8,725 nt of DNA from J088 sp003695505 [NCBI: Candidatus Dadabacteria bacterium] (lineage in GTDB: Bacteria; J088), in the NCBI GenBank assembly GCA_003695505.1, contig RFIY01000031.1:1-8725 (forward strand). The letters are read 5' to 3'. The number at the start of each line of letters is the position of its first letter. The first letter of the stretch is position 1. Made by a program: the position numbers and the translations under genes. Shown piece by piece: positions 6,980-8,725 of this stretch. The notes beneath the pieces were generated by a model that was given only the letters and a program-made list of their open reading frames with translations, did no database searches and was not told the DNA's origin.

Positions 6980-8725
6980 TCAGATTCGCGACTGGATCGC
7001 GGTGCGTAATGCCTCGATGGCTGCATCCGCGCGCTCCGGATCGCCGCCACCGCCCTGCGCGGATGTGGCCTTGCCTCCGCCGCGCGCACCCATCGCCGCA
7101 GCGGCTTCGCGTAGCAGCTGACCCGCCGGCAATCGTTCCGCAAGCTGATCTGGCGCAGACAGGAACAGTGCGGGCCGCTCGGCCTTGCTGATCAAAAAGA
7201 CGATGGCATCGGGTGCGGCGTTGCGCACCTGATCGGTCAATGTCCGCAGTGCATTGATGTCCCCGTCCGGTACGCAGCCTGCAACCAGCTCGATGTCACC
7301 GATCTTTTCCAGGTGGTCCGCGAGCTGATCGGCGAGGTTGCCGGCCGCCTTCTGCCGCAGCCTTTGCAGCTCGCGTTCGGTTGCGTCAACCTGTTCGAGC
7401 AAATGATCGATACGCCGAATCAGGTCGCGTCGGGGTACACCGAGCCGTTCCGCGATGGTGTTCAGTTGTTGTTCGAGGCCGCGTACGCGTTCGAGGGCGA
7501 TGTCGGCGGTGACAGCCTCGACGCGTCGAACGCCGGCAGACACACTGGCCTCGCTGTCAATGACGAACACGCCGATTTCACCAGTGCGGCGAACATGGGT
7601 CCCGCCGCACAACTCGATGCTCCAGCCGCCGATATCGACAACGCGCACCGTAGCCCCGTACTTGTCGCCAAAAAATGCCATCGCGCCGCTCGCGACCGCT
7701 TCGTCATACGGCATCTCGCGCGTCTGGACCGCGAGATCCGCCCGAATCTTTTCGTTGACGATGTCTTCGATGGCCTGCTGTTCCTCTGGGGCCAGCGCCG
7801 CGAAATGACTGAAATCGAAGCGAAGCCGTTTCGGCTCGACCAGCGAGCCGGACTGGCGCACATGCGTCCCAAGAACCTCGCGTAGCGCGGCCTGCAACAG
7901 GTGTGTCGATGTGTGGTGCGCCATCGTGTGCGTGCGCCACCACGGATCAACGACCGCCTGGACTTCCGCTTCGGACGGCGGCGCCTGTTCTCCGCGTGCC
8001 AGATGCACATAGACATCTCCCTGCTTCTGGACATCCTCGACCGTCAAGTGGTGGTCGCCCCAGCGCAGCGTGCCGCGGTCGGCCACCTGGCCGCCGCTTT
8101 CCGCGTAAAACGGCGTTTTATCCAGAACGATCGCGTAGCTGTCCTCTCCGCGAGGCTCCACTGCGATGACATGGCCACGGTCTTCGAGGAGATCATAACC
8201 AGTGAACCGGGTCTTCGGCAGCTCGCTGAAGCTGGTGTCTCCGGTACTCGTGTCCTTGCGCGCGGCGCGCGCCCGTTCACGTTGCTGCTGCATGCACTCG
8301 TCAAAACCGGCCTGGTCGATCTGCAGACCTTCTTCTCTTGCGAGCAGGGCGGTCAGATCGACCGGAAAACCGAACGTGTCATAGAGCCGGAACACGACCT
8401 CGCCGGGAATCGTATCGTTGCCGGCGGCGCGGGCGGCCTCCGCGGCCTCCGCGAACAGTGCCAGGCCGCGATCCAGCGTTTCGCCGAACCGTTCCTCCTC
8501 GAGGCCGACGACCCGTTCAATGACGTCGCGGTGCTCGGCCAGTTCCGCATAAATCGGGCTCATTTCATCGATGACGGCGTCGCAGACGGCGGCAAGAAAC
8601 GGTCCCTTCGCGCCGGCCTTGCGCCCGTAGCGAATCGCCCGACGCATGATGCGGCGCAGCACGTACCCACGCCCCTCATGGTCAGGCAGTACCCCGTCCG
8701 CGATCAGGAACGTCATGGCGCGTGC
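6980..8725 (-). CDS. alaS: Alanyl-tRNA synthetase (5' part missing)
   Basis: Class II synthetase that charges tRNA-Ala and edits mischarged Ser and Gly; cytoplasmic. The 581 C-terminal residues are present. The first visible ones (ARAMTFLIADGVLPDHEGRG) correspond to about residue 290-300 of the usual 870-880, so the gene continues beyond the right edge and the internal ATG at 8716 is not the start. Visible parts are the end of the tRNA-recognition region (GYVLRRIMRRA), the linker with FRLYDTFGFPVDLT, and the editing domain with its zinc-site motifs HHTSTH at 7901-7918 and CGGTH at 7595-7609. The coiled-coil region follows, then the C-terminal DHHA1-type domain with the glycine-rich MGARGGGKATSAQGGGG near the end. 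All editing-site residues are intact. It is upstream of the glycerate kinase gene with a three-base gap. Confidence 0.97.
   Translation of the reverse strand, partial: ARAMTFLIADGVLPDHEGRGYVLRRIMRRAIRYGRKAGAKGPFLAAVCDAVIDEMSPIYAELAEHRDVIERVVGLEEERFGETLDRGLALFAEAAEAARAAGNDTIPGEVVFRLYDTFGFPVDLTALLAREEGLQIDQAGFDECMQQQRERARAARKDTSTGDTSFSELPKTRFTGYDLLEDRGHVIAVEPRGEDSYAIVLDKTPFYAESGGQVADRGTLRWGDHHLTVEDVQKQGDVYVHLARGEQAPPSEAEVQAVVDPWWRTHTMAHHTSTHLLQAALREVLGTHVRQSGSLVEPKRLRFDFSHFAALAPEEQQAIEDIVNEKIRADLAVQTREMPYDEAVASGAMAFFGDKYGATVRVVDIGGWSIELCGGTHVRRTGEIGVFVIDSEASVSAGVRRVEAVTADIALERVRGLEQQLNTIAERLGVPRRDLIRRIDHLLEQVDATERELQRLRQKAAGNLADQLADHLEKIGDIELVAGCVPDGDINALRTLTDQVRNAAPDAIVFLISKAERPALFLSAPDQLAERLPAGQLLREAAAAMGARGGGKATSAQGGGGDPERADAAIEALRTAIQSRI

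Noticed and set aside
8429-8455. Short tandem repeat of GGCCTCCGC
   Set aside because: It encodes an alanine/glutamate-rich helix (EAAEAA) within alaS and is explained by protein composition.

Overview
The window is 8.7 kb of dense, GC-rich bacterial DNA. It holds seven protein genes, five complete and one cut at each edge. There are no RNA genes, mobile elements or CRISPR arrays, and no gap between genes exceeds about 155 bases. The gene set suggests a free-living chromosome, most likely from the Pseudomonadota: a chromosomal Soj/Spo0J-type partition pair with consensus parS sites, an ethylmalonyl-CoA mutase, and ordinary alanyl-tRNA synthetase and glycerate kinase genes. The exact order cannot be fixed from this sequence. 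Because parS sites usually cluster near the replication origin, the window may lie in the origin-proximal part of the main chromosome, but no cluster of DnaA boxes is visible.

Left part (1-3003, minus strand): a cobalamin-dependent acyl-CoA mutase of the ethylmalonyl-CoA mutase type (ecm/meaA, 828-2858) is followed after only six bases by meaB (821 running off the left edge). MeaB is the GTPase that loads and protects cobalamin mutases. The mutase would carry the carbon-skeleton step of the ethylmalonyl-CoA route of acetyl-CoA assimilation, and MeaB is its likely chaperone. meaB starts at GTG in the same reading frame as the mutase, just past a TGA stop.

Centre (2988-4819): parB (minus) and parA (plus) are divergent rather than in the usual parA-parB operon. 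A perfect parS (3968-3983) lies in the shared intergenic region. A second, near-perfect parS (2988-3003) lies just behind parB, between parB and the mutase promoter region, so parB is bracketed by its own binding sites.

Right part (4825-8725): downstream of parA, five bases away, is a cobalamin-binding-type (BtuF-like) protein with no signal peptide. It runs convergently into a MOFRL-type glycerate 2-kinase on the minus strand, with an 11-base overlap of coding ends. The kinase lies three bases behind alaS, whose 3' two thirds occupy the right end of the window. Glycerate kinase and the ethylmalonyl-CoA pathway both connect to C2 and glyoxylate metabolism, but they are in separate transcription units, so a shared role is only an inference.

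No clearly new system is visible. The points most worth a second look are the divergent par arrangement with two parS sites around parB, and the in-frame, TGA-separated mutase/G-protein junction.
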